Source of the DNA: Methanocella_A sp035319305 | GTDB lineage: Archaea; Halobacteriota; Methanocellia; Methanocellales; Methanocellaceae | NCBI GenBank assembly: GCA_035319305.1 | Contig: DATHCY010000184.1 | Coordinates: 1-13,951 of the forward strand | Length of the DNA stretch: 13,951 nt | Reading direction: 5' to 3' | In this document: positions 7,228-13,219 of the stretch, in pieces | Position numbering within the stretch: position 1 is the first letter of the stretch | How the letters are laid out: each line of letters starts with the position of its first letter | Program-made: the position numbers and the translations under genes | The notes under the pieces: generated by a model | Databases searched by the model: none | What the model was told of the DNA's origin: nothing | The model's input: the letters and a program-made list of their open reading frames with translations, nothing else

Positions 7228-7239
7228 ATATATATAAAG
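7228..7239 (-). promoter_or_regulatory. TATA box for ABC operon 1 (leaderless)
   Basis: On the minus strand the sequence reads CTTTATATATAT. Its centre is about 30 bases before ATG 7202, so RNA would start within a few bases of the start codon, and no Shine-Dalgarno sequence is present. This supports the shorter ATPase start. Confidence 0.6.
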
Positions 7240-7252
7240 GTTAACAAATAAT

Positions 7253-7804
7253 AATAACCACTTCATGCACTATAGCAACATGCGATTACAATCATTTTTG
7301 AAAGATTTTAGATTAGCAAAGCTCTGCAGAATCTATTGGTCGATTCCTTGCACCTGTGCCGGCGATAAACGTATACGATCGCCCACCGCCTCACCAAACC
7401 TGAGCAATCGTACAAGCACAGCACAGCGATCACCATCACCCCCGAACTCCGACGCAACCGTTTAAAATACCCATTATGAGAAATCTCAAGATAACACAGC
7501 GTTCGTTTTGTTACTGATAAACCAAGCAGGGACAATGACCAATCGATCCGACTCCGCCGAGCACAAAACCCCCAAGAACAATAATACGCCTAGATTTCAC
7601 CAAGACAGACCCAAAGAGAAGCAGGAGGGAAAAGTCAACTACCACACCCCAAAGAACATAGCTCATCATCCCACAGCTTTGACAAATTTAACTCGAGAAA
7701 AGTATCGCAATTCGCCTTCCACCCAACCCATTGACAAGACCACAAATTATCCATTTGAGAATCACCAGCTACATTTACCGTCACACCACACCCGAAATGT
7801 TGTG
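7253..7804. other. Long spacer without a convincing gene, C-over-G skewed
   Basis: Between ABC operon 1 and the palindrome cluster I see no gene that I can support. The plus strand is rich in A and C: 7381-7440 has 26 C against 9 G, and 7561-7620 has 18 C against 8 G. That composition keeps the plus strand poor in stop codons, so a 172-codon frame from ATG 7535 is open. It encodes a low-complexity Asn/Thr/Lys/His/Arg-rich chain and continues antisense into the permease, so I do not accept it. A TATA-like TTTAAAATA (7461-7469), a 5-bp inverted repeat (TGAGA-AA-TCTCA, 7477-7488) and AGGG before ATG 7535 would be its expression signals, if any. Confidence 0.5.
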
Positions 7805-7861
7805 TACGAAAGATTCGCAGATGTGCGAAAGATTCGCAGATGTGCGAAAGATTCGCAGACA
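7805..7861 (+). repeat. Threefold 19-bp tandem repeat, each unit palindromic
   Basis: Three units of 19 bp (7805-7823, 7824-7842, 7843-7861) share the core CGAAAGATTCGCA. Units 2 and 3 contain the inverted repeat TGCGAA-AGA-TTCGCA. Unit 1 has TA in place of TG at its left edge. Each unit could bind a dimeric regulator as DNA, or fold as a 6-bp hairpin with a 3-base loop as RNA. The 19-bp period is not a multiple of three, so it is not a protein repeat. Confidence 0.85.
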
Positions 7862-7910
7862 CTTGAAGGGTCTCTAGAGGATAGCGGTCGCGACGCAAGA
7901 TATAACGTGG

Positions 7911-7980
7911 ATACGAGGAGCGCAGAGGGGGGGATCCATCCCACTTTAGGACGGGTCTCCCGTACTCCGCGCTCCCGTAT
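7911..7980. other. Candidate three-way-junction RNA or DNA structure
   Basis: ATACG-A-GGAGCGC (7911-7923) pairs with GCGCTCC-CGTAT (7969-7980), giving a 12-bp outer stem with one bulged A. Inside are two smaller inverted repeats: GGGA-TCCA-TCCC (7931-7942) and ACGGG-TCT-CCCGT (7951-7963). Together they draw a three-way junction of 70 bases. It is not a tRNA: the T-loop consensus is absent on both strands. It lies just beyond the T6 run after the copy-2 permease, so minus-strand transcripts would carry it only by read-through. Two perfect 8-bp palindromes, CTCTAGAG (7872-7879) and GTCGCGAC (7887-7894), lie next to it. Confidence 0.5.
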
Positions 7981-7984
7981 AGAT

Positions 7985-7990
7985 AAAAAA
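7985..7990 (-). terminator. Oligo-T terminator of ABC operon 2
   Basis: On the minus strand a T6 run follows eight bases after the permease stop codon. Such runs suffice for archaeal termination. No hairpin precedes it. Confidence 0.5.
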
Positions 7991-7997
7991 GGGAGTT

Positions 7998-8798
7998 TCA
8001 TTTCCAGTGGGTTAGGATCTCCTCCCTGTCAAACAGCTGGCCGCCGATCTTGACGAGGATGACATCGGCGACCGCGATGACCGCGCAGATAACCAGAATC
8101 ATGTTGGCATTGACTAGCAGCAGCCCCGTAAACTGTGCCATGGAGATTGCCAGGATGGGGAGGAGCAGAACGATGCTGAACTGCTGCGCTACCCTGGGAT
8201 CGTTGACCCGAGAGGATATGACCACCGTGAGCATCACGCCGAAGAAGGCGATCAGCGGGCCCAGGATGAATAGACAGATCAGCCAGGTGAGGTCAGGTAC
8301 CAGTATCCGGTGGACGATGTTATGCGTCATCGCCCACACCAGTATCGCGAAGATAGCGGCCGAGATCCAGGTGCCGGCTAGTGCGGGTATCAGTGCGGCC
8401 AACGTCTTGCCGATCATAATGTCATCCACGCTGACAGGCGCGGCAAGCAGCGGCTCTAGGGTCCGGTTTTTCTTCTCCCCCACAATGCTGTACGCGGAGA
8501 TGATCGTCGGAAGGATCGCCGGCAGCATCATGAAAAAGGGCAGCAAGGCCATGGTCATGAAAGCGAAATACCCCTCTTGAGCGCTCATGCCTGCAACGCC
8601 GGGCAGGTTACTGATCATGCGTGTCGTCTCGTTCGACGTGAGCTCCCCTGGCGACAGGATCGCTGGCATAAACATGGCCGTGGGGAGAAGGAACGCGAAG
8701 ATGAGCGGAGTCAGCAGGATCGACCCAAGGATGAGTTTATTTTTCATGATCTCTTCAAACTCTTTCCATACGATAAGCCGAATTTTTTCCAAGTTCAT
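7998..8798 (-). CDS. ABC-2 type exporter permease (copy 2)
   Basis: This 266-residue integral membrane protein has about six hydrophobic segments and the loop signature AYSIVGEKKNRTLEPLLAAPVS. It matches the copy-1 permease throughout, including SSR(V/M)xD-R-x-QQ and the C-terminal DREEILTHW. The ATG overlaps the ATPase stop by four bases (ATGA). A good ribosome site (GGGGGAGAAG on the minus strand) precedes it inside the ATPase gene. It would form the membrane channel of an exporter with the 8795-9730 ATPase. The transported substrate cannot be told. Divergence from copy 1 in the first extracytoplasmic loop (about residues 48-75) suggests different substrates. Confidence 0.88.
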   Translation of the reverse strand: MNLEKIRLIVWKEFEEIMKNKLILGSILLTPLIFAFLLPTAMFMPAILSPGELTSNETTRMISNLPGVAGMSAQEGYFAFMTMALLPFFMMLPAILPTIISAYSIVGEKKNRTLEPLLAAPVSVDDIMIGKTLAALIPALAGTWISAAIFAILVWAMTHNIVHRILVPDLTWLICLFILGPLIAFFGVMLTVVISSRVNDPRVAQQFSIVLLLPILAISMAQFTGLLLVNANMILVICAVIAVADVILVKIGGQLFDREEILTHWK

Positions 8799-9730
8799 TG
8801 CTTCTCCCCCATGATCTTGAAATACACCTCTTCCAAGCTCCGGCTGCTCTCGGTGATGAATTGCACATCGGCGCCAGCTTTCACCAACGCCCGGACCAGC
8901 TCAGGATTATCCTGCTCAGGCGAGCCGACATTCATGGTGATAGTGTTTCCCCGCGCCTCGACGCCGGACACGTAGCCCAGGGACCTGATCTGTTCTACCA
9001 GGCCAGGACTTATAGCCTTGAGCTGTACCCGAATCTGCCTTCCATAGAGCTTATCTTTCAGGTGAGCGGATGTATCCAGGCTCAGCAGCTTGCCCTTAAA
9101 GATGCCTATCCGATCGCACAGACGATCGGCCTCGTCGAGGTTATGTGTGCACAGGAAGATCGTATGGCCTTCCTTCTTGAGTTCCAGGACAAAATCTCGG
9201 ACGATGCGTGACGCTTCCGGATCCAGCCCTGAAGTGGGCTCATCCAGGAAGATCACCTTCGGATCGTGCAGCAGGCACCGGGTGATGGCGATCTTTTGCC
9301 GCATCCCCTTCGAATACCCGCCGACCGGCTGATCCTTCTTATCCCATAGATCCAGCAGCTTCAGGTAACGTTCGATCTGCTCGCCCAGCCGGGGCTCTGG
9401 CACATCATACAACCGGCCGTAAAACCTCAGATTTTTGTAAGCGCTGAGCGTATCGTAAAGCCCCGGAGTCTCAGTCAGAAGCCCAACCCTACTCCTGATC
9501 TGCATCGCGTCCTTCTCATTCGTCACGTCCAGACCGTCGACTATTGCCGTTCCGCTGCTAGGACGGATCAGACAGGTCAACATGCGCACAGTGGTTGTCT
9601 TCCCGGCGCCGTTAGGCCCCAGGAACCCGAAGACCTCGCCCGATCGGATCGATAGGTCGAGCCGGTCGACCACCGTCATTTTTCCAAAAGAGCGGGTCAA
9701 CGCCTTAGTCTCTATCACATGAATCACCAA
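8795..9730 (-). CDS. ABC transporter ATPase (copy 2)
   Basis: This 311-residue ATPase has Walker A GPNGAGKT (38-45), signature GGYSKGMRQK, Walker B IFLDEPTSGLDP and switch His in LCTHNLDEADRLCD. A C-terminal accessory region ends in SLEEVYFKIMGEKQ. It is the paralog of the 6279-7202 ATPase; even at DNA level the Walker A region is nearly identical, including the run coding for FLGPNGAGKTTT. The extended start is TTG 9730. GTG at 9718 (reading VIETKALTRSFG) would align better with copy 1, so the true start is uncertain by four codons. A minus-strand TATA-like GCTTTATACG (9780-9790) lies about 50-60 bases upstream. Confidence 0.9.
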   Translation of the reverse strand: MVIHVIETKALTRSFGKMTVVDRLDLSIRSGEVFGFLGPNGAGKTTTVRMLTCLIRPSSGTAIVDGLDVTNEKDAMQIRSRVGLLTETPGLYDTLSAYKNLRFYGRLYDVPEPRLGEQIERYLKLLDLWDKKDQPVGGYSKGMRQKIAITRCLLHDPKVIFLDEPTSGLDPEASRIVRDFVLELKKEGHTIFLCTHNLDEADRLCDRIGIFKGKLLSLDTSAHLKDKLYGRQIRVQLKAISPGLVEQIRSLGYVSGVEARGNTITMNVGSPEQDNPELVRALVKAGADVQFITESSRSLEEVYFKIMGEKQ

Positions 9731-9779
9731 CGCCCGTAATTGATCACGAGCCCTTGATAGTCAACGTCATTCGATACCA

Positions 9780-9790
9780 TCGTATAAAGC
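9780..9790 (-). promoter_or_regulatory. TATA box of ABC operon 2
   Basis: The minus strand reads GCTTTATACG. Transcription would start near 9757, giving a leader of roughly 25-40 bases depending on which start codon the ATPase uses. Confidence 0.4.
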
Positions 9791-9880
9791 TATCGTCATG
9801 ACCTTACCACCCCCAATATAACATTATCGGTTTCCCATGTTGACCTGACAGCAGCAGCCTCATTTTCATTATGGAAAGGT

Positions 9881-9890
9881 AGATATAACC
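9881..9890 (+). promoter_or_regulatory. TATA box of ftr
   Basis: AGATATAACC is placed so that transcription starts near 9911, leaving a leader of about 25 bases that contains the strong ribosome site GGGAGGAG (9921-9928), eight bases before the ATG. A second AT-rich run (TCTATAAG, 9903-9910) is too close to the ribosome site to be the main box. Confidence 0.45.
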
Positions 9891-9936
9891 TAAGAGCTAT
9901 TACTCTATAAGTTTTTAACCGGGAGGAGATTATCAA

Positions 9937-10851
9937 ATGAAGATCAACAACGTTGAGATCGAGGACACCTTTGCAGAGGCGTTTCCGATCCAGGTATCGA
10001 GATTACTGATCACGGCGGCGACTGAGTACTATGCTAGAATCGCCGCAACCGAGGCCACCGGCTTCGGCACATCCATCATCGGCTGCCCGGCCGAGGCGGG
10101 CATCGACTGCTTCGTCCCATCCAGCAAGACCCCTGATGGCAGACCCGGCTATATCATCATGGTGTGCCACATGAAGAAGGATAAGGTTAAGGAACAGCTG
10201 CTAGAACGTCTGGGCGACTGCGTCATGACCGCACCCACGACCGCTGTGTTCAACATGCTGCCCTTCGAGCGTATGGAGGACAAGACCCAGGAAAAGAAGG
10301 TCGATGTCAGGCTCCATTTCTTCGGCGACGGCTTTGAGTCCAAAGCGGTCGTCGGAGGCAAAAACGTCTATGTTATCCCCATTATGAACGGCGACTTCGT
10401 CTGCGAAGAGGAGTATGGCGTGGCCAAGGGCGTGGGCGGCGGCAACTTCTTCATCATGGCCGAGACCCAGGGCTCAGCGCTAGTGGCTGCCCAGGCGGCC
10501 GTCGACGCGATCAACGGGATCGAGGGGTGCATCATGCCGTTCCCCGGAGGCATCGTCGCGTCGGGCAGCAAGGTAGGCTCGCTCAAGTACAGCAAGTTCA
10601 TGAAGGCATCCACCAACCACCGCATGGCACCGACCATAAAAAGCAAGGTCCCGGACACTCAGGTTCCGGCTAACGTCAACGGCATCTACGAGATTGTCAT
10701 CGACGGCGTCGACGAGGCGACCGTTGCCAAGGCAATGACTGCAGGCATCAAGGCGGCATGCACCATCCCAAGCGTAGTCAAGATCTCCGCAGGCAATTAT
10801 GGTGGCAAGCTCGGCCCGTACAAGTTCGAACTTTACAAGCTGTTACAGTAA
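9937..10851 (+). CDS. ftr: Formylmethanofuran:tetrahydromethanopterin formyltransferase
   Basis: The 304-residue sequence is recognisable over its length as Ftr: MKINNVEIEDTFAEAFPIQV at the start, ATEATGFGTSIIGCPAEAGI, GDGFESKAVVGGKNVYVIPI, and a C-terminal KLGPYKFELYKLL. Length matches the family (about 297-305). Ftr moves the formyl group from formylmethanofuran to tetrahydromethanopterin (or tetrahydrosarcinapterin), the second step of CO2 reduction to methane, and is a soluble cytoplasmic enzyme. The start is secured by GGGAGGAG eight bases before the ATG. The gene stands alone with its own promoter and a bidirectional terminator shared with the converging ferredoxin. The strong ribosome site suggests high expression. 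No other methanogenesis gene is adjacent. Confidence 0.97.
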   Translation: MKINNVEIEDTFAEAFPIQVSRLLITAATEYYARIAATEATGFGTSIIGCPAEAGIDCFVPSSKTPDGRPGYIIMVCHMKKDKVKEQLLERLGDCVMTAPTTAVFNMLPFERMEDKTQEKKVDVRLHFFGDGFESKAVVGGKNVYVIPIMNGDFVCEEEYGVAKGVGGGNFFIMAETQGSALVAAQAAVDAINGIEGCIMPFPGGIVASGSKVGSLKYSKFMKASTNHRMAPTIKSKVPDTQVPANVNGIYEIVIDGVDEATVAKAMTAGIKAACTIPSVVKISAGNYGGKLGPYKFELYKLLQ

Positions 10852-10872
10852 TCGGGTATAAATAAAAATAGA

Positions 10873-10908
10873 TCAGGGAAATAGATAACCCCTGACTCTC
10901 CTTTTTTT
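10873..10908. terminator. Bidirectional terminator between ftr and ferredoxin
   Basis: TCAGGG (10873-10878) pairs with CCCTGA (10890-10895), followed on the plus strand by a T7 run (10902-10908). On the minus strand the same hairpin is followed by a T5-containing run (the complement of 10861-10870), so it can serve both converging genes. The plus-strand T-run ends at the ferredoxin stop codon. Confidence 0.7.
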
Positions 10909-11138
10909 CACTGGCTGGCCGCGCCCTCTGCAGTGCTCGCCCCGTCCTCTTGGATCGTTATGGCATTAGTTGGACAGCTGTCGGCCGCCTCCTGACAGTC
11001 GGGGCATTTCGTGCCGCATCCGCCAGCATCGACGACAATCGCTTTGTCATCCACGTCCCAATTGAACACATCTGGGCAGATATCAACGCAGTTGCCGCAG
11101 GAAATGCAGAGTTCCTTATCTATGACCGGAATCACCAT
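10908..11138 (-). CDS. Small ferredoxin with eight cysteines
   Basis: This 76-residue acidic protein has a canonical [4Fe-4S] motif, Cys11-x2-Cys14-x2-Cys17-x3-Cys21-Pro. A second group follows, Cys41-x3-Cys45-x2-Cys48-x6-Cys55-Pro, ending in SCPTNAI, the usual closing ligand sequence. If Cys55 closes cluster I, then Cys21 with Cys41/45/48 could hold a second cluster, but the x6 spacing before the final Cys is not the usual x3. It may therefore be a single-cluster ferredoxin with extra cysteines. The tail after residue 60 is Ala/Glu-rich and disordered-looking. The ATG has GAGGG seven bases upstream and a TATA-like CTTTAAATATG (minus strand, 11173-11183). It probably acts as a cytoplasmic electron carrier. 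Confidence 0.9.
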   Translation of the reverse strand: MVIPVIDKELCISCGNCVDICPDVFNWDVDDKAIVVDAGGCGTKCPDCQEAADSCPTNAITIQEDGASTAEGAASQ

Positions 11139-11172
11139 GAATATCCCTCTGAGAAGTCATGACAGATATGCA

Positions 11173-11183
11173 TATTTAAAGTC
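11173..11183 (-). promoter_or_regulatory. TATA box of the ferredoxin gene
   Basis: The minus strand reads CTTTAAATATG. A start near 11151 would give a short leader of about 13 bases that still includes the GAGGG ribosome site. Confidence 0.45.
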
Positions 11184-11252
11184 TGGCCATTTTTGTTTGG
11201 GTGAAGGTGGAGATCGACATATGACATGTATGCCGGCCTGAAAGAGTATAGC

Positions 11253-11260
11253 TAAATATG
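11253..11260 (+). promoter_or_regulatory. TATA-like element before the winged-helix gene
   Basis: TAAATATG lies about 30 bases before ATG 11289. No Shine-Dalgarno sequence precedes the ATG, so the transcript is probably leaderless or nearly so. Confidence 0.4.
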
Positions 11261-11288
11261 CGGGGAATCAACTACTTATAGGTAAATT

Positions 11289-12473
11289 ATGGCCGCCATC
11301 CCGATTAAGGCCGTAAATCGGCTTGTTCTGAGGAAACAGCACCTGACCCCCGATACGGGAGACGCTAGCATCGTTCAGATAGCAAGCGATGTCTGCGGCC
11401 TTCACGGTACCATTCCGACGACTCCATACCTTTCGCTTCTGGCACGTTCCCGAGACTTTACCAGGGAACAGCTCGATGACGAGCTATACGTAAAGAAAAG
11501 CCTGGTAAAGGTCCGTTGCATGAGGGGTACCATGTACGTCATCCCAATCGACGTTTTCCCTGTAATGTATGCCGCGCTGAGTGCTTCTACGATCCGAAGC
11601 TGTACCAGCCACTGCAGGTACCGGGGCGTTAACGAAAACGACTATGAACGGGCGTCGAAGCAAGTCATGACGATTCTCGACTCAAACGGCAGCGGGATGA
11701 CCTTTACAGAAATCAAGAATCTCATAGGTATACAGTTAAATCTCTCGTCAGTGCTTACTCTAATGTGCGATTCGGGCTTGATCATCCGGGGACCGCCCCA
11801 GGGTGGATGGGCGTCAAACAAGCATACGTACCACCTGCTCAGCTGCTACCTCCCCAAAATAAACCTATCAGGGATGTCGGAGGATGACGCCGTTGCAAGG
11901 CTGATACACGCTTATCTTCATGCCCTCGGTCCGGCTGGGGAGACAGATATCGCCTGGTGGATCGGCCTCGGCAAAGCAAAGGTCCGGACTGGCCTGAGGA
12001 AAATCGACAATGCAGTCACATACGTCGAGGTCGCGGGACTGAAAGGCAGTTTCGCGGCTCTGAAAGAGGATGAACAGTTACTGAAAGGGGATTACACGGT
12101 AAAGGATTACACGATCAGCCTGCTTCCCGCTCTGGACGGGTATGTCATGGGATATAAAGAAAGGGCTCGATACTTGGACGCCAAACATTATAATTATGTC
12201 TTCGACCGCTCGGGCAACGCAGCGAATACGATACTTCGTAACGGGCGGATCATCGGCGTCTGGGACACAGACATGACTCAGGGCCCGCGCGTGAAGGTTT
12301 ACCTGTTCCGCCAGGAAGCCGATGCGATCACGATTAAAAAAATCCGTGCGGAAGCAGTGAGGACAGGCAAATTTATCTTCAGGAAAAACCCCGCAGTGAA
12401 GGAATGCGATTCGATGATACCACTATCCCGTAGGCCTGCCGGCAGTGTCATGACGCCCCTCAAAGATTCTTGA
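11289..12473 (+). CDS. Winged-helix protein of the HTH_42 / AlkZ-like family
   Basis: The 394-residue protein has the layout of the AlkZ-like (HTH_42, formerly DUF1006) family. An N-terminal helical-wing segment contains VCGLHGTIPTTPYLSLLARSRDF, a middle section has MRGTMYVIP, and a C-terminal part has LLPALDGYVMGYKERARYLD and GRIIGVWDTD. AlkZ and YcaQ are DNA glycosylases that excise bulky lesions and crosslinks using a QxQ (or QxD) motif in the GLQAQ position; here that position reads GLHGT (His39-Gly40-Thr41). A subgroup with LHAT-type sequences exists, so the change is a family feature more than decay, but the glycosylase chemistry cannot be assumed. DNA binding is likely. The gene is monocistronic. 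A related function in nucleic-acid repair or resistance is inference. Confidence 0.8.
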   Translation: MAAIPIKAVNRLVLRKQHLTPDTGDASIVQIASDVCGLHGTIPTTPYLSLLARSRDFTREQLDDELYVKKSLVKVRCMRGTMYVIPIDVFPVMYAALSASTIRSCTSHCRYRGVNENDYERASKQVMTILDSNGSGMTFTEIKNLIGIQLNLSSVLTLMCDSGLIIRGPPQGGWASNKHTYHLLSCYLPKINLSGMSEDDAVARLIHAYLHALGPAGETDIAWWIGLGKAKVRTGLRKIDNAVTYVEVAGLKGSFAALKEDEQLLKGDYTVKDYTISLLPALDGYVMGYKERARYLDAKHYNYVFDRSGNAANTILRNGRIIGVWDTDMTQGPRVKVYLFRQEADAITIKKIRAEAVRTGKFIFRKNPAVKECDSMIPLSRRPAGSVMTPLKDS

Positions 12474-12643
12474 ATAAAATGGCGAGCCTGTTTGTCTCGG
12501 CCGGTCGTCGCCCATGGTCTTTTTATGCCAGACGGGACTTAATATCATGGCCGCTGATCTCCTCCCATTGCCTCTATTTTACCGCACTTGCGGGAAATAA
12601 CCCATTTATCCAGGCGGGCAAGTGTAAGATCAGGTGAGGAAAG

Positions 12644-12985
12644 ATGAGATGGGCATCACTCGCATTAGTATCAGCTATTATATTATGTTTATGTCAAGCG
12701 ATCGTAGCCGGACCGGTACTGTCGGAATCCGGGGGAACCGTCTGGGGATACAATTACCCATACAGTATGGCCTATGGCACCGGCGTTCCATACTATACCG
12801 GTCACAACAACGGCGAGACTTCGGGCAATTTCTACGAGGATCCCGTTGCAGAGGTGCCCGGAGCCTCTGATCCGACCAGGATCATCGGCGACCCTGAAAA
12901 CGCGATGCCGATCAATTTCACGCTCGCGTTCCCATCGATGAAGCCATTACCTCTGTCGAGGCTGTACCATTTCGAGAGGGCCTGA
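12644..12985 (+). CDS. Short secreted protein, probably C-terminally truncated
   Basis: The ATG at 12644 follows GGTGAGG by four bases. The 113-residue product starts with MRWASLALVSAIILCLCQAI, a signal peptide with likely cleavage after VA-G (residue 22). The mature part is Gly/Tyr/Asn/Pro-rich (for example YNYPYSMAYGTGVPYYTG) and has no motif that I recognise. From about residue 95 the character changes to SMKPLPLSRLYHFERA and the frame stops soon after. A different frame stays open across this point to the TnpB-type scar at 13184, so the 3' end of the gene seems to have been replaced by a mobile-element fragment. A frameshift in one longer secreted protein is the other reading. Confidence 0.55.
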   Translation: MRWASLALVSAIILCLCQAIVAGPVLSESGGTVWGYNYPYSMAYGTGVPYYTGHNNGETSGNFYEDPVAEVPGASDPTRIIGDPENAMPINFTLAFPSMKPLPLSRLYHFERA

Positions 12986-13185
12986 GGGGTCTTGATTTCT
13001 CTGATTTCGATCTAAGGGTTGTTTCGGGGCCTGTGAAGGAAAACGAACGCTGCGCTGTGCTAGAACACAGATTTCGCGGATTGCATAGAATAAACACGGG
13101 TATAGAAAAAGGCTTCTGCGATCCGTTTGAAGGGGAGTCGCACCTATACCATCCATGGGATGTCAAGCGGTTTTCTGTGAAATAG
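12898..13185 (+). pseudogene. Possible tnpB 3' remnant (frame without start)
   Basis: From 12898 to TAG 13183-13185 one frame has no stop for 95 codons, reading for example PIDEAITSVEAVPFREGLR near the start and HPWDVKRFSVK at the end. It has no start codon in a sensible place and overlaps the end of the secreted-protein gene in another frame. Its TAG forms the first bases of the right-end-like motif (TAGGAAGCC), as in intact archaeal TnpB elements where the tnpB stop abuts the guide-RNA end. The zinc-ribbon and RuvC motifs of TnpB are not present, so if it is TnpB only the variable tail is left. It may instead be the shifted continuation of the secreted protein. Confidence 0.3.
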
Positions 13186-13219
13186 GAAGCCATAGCCCCT
13201 TCAGGGCATGGTAGTTCAC
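13184..13219 (+). mobile_element. IS200/IS605 (TnpB)-type right-end scar, copy 2
   Basis: The bracket AGGAAGCC...TAGTTCAC matches the segment at 2678-2715. Inside, CCAT-A-GCCC pairs with GGGC-ATGG (8 bp, one bulged A, loop CTTCA). Compensating differences from copy 1 keep a hairpin while the sequence changes, as expected for a structured RNA end. The final bases overlap the aIF5B gene, whose stop codon is at 13216-13218. Confidence 0.6.

Noticed and set aside
6279..7247. Upstream ATG 7247 as the start of ABC ATPase copy 1
   Set aside because: It lies upstream of the TATA box at 7228-7239 and adds 15 residues that are absent from the paralog.
7640..7680. C/D box RNA on the minus strand (GATGATGA near 7664-7671)
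   Set aside because: No D box (CTGA) lies at a suitable distance downstream and no terminal stem is seen.
7805..7861. CRISPR array
   Set aside because: The units are directly adjacent with no unique spacers, and no cas gene is present.
7911..7980. tRNA gene suggested by length and a GGAGCGC/GCGCTCC acceptor-like stem
   Set aside because: There is no T-loop consensus, no 7-base anticodon loop and no D-loop on either strand.
7635..8001. Minus-strand frames of 79-87 codons in the same spacer
   Set aside because: No ribosome site, no recognisable domain, and the two frames overlap each other through the tandem repeat.
7508..8053. A 181-codon plus-strand frame across the ABC spacer
   Set aside because: The composition is low-complexity, the 19-bp repeat is read in three different phases, and the end runs antisense into the permease. 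The open frame is explained by the T-poor plus strand. A TATA-like element and AGGG upstream keep a small doubt.
12585..12624. 7-bp inverted repeat CACTTGC/GCAAGTG flanking a TTTATC before the secreted-protein gene
   Set aside because: It is possibly an operator around a promoter, but too short and too widely spaced to claim from one copy.
12918..13193. A 91-codon minus-strand frame downstream of aIF5B
   Set aside because: It crosses the scar region and the secreted-protein gene on the opposite strand, and has no ribosome site or recognisable domain.
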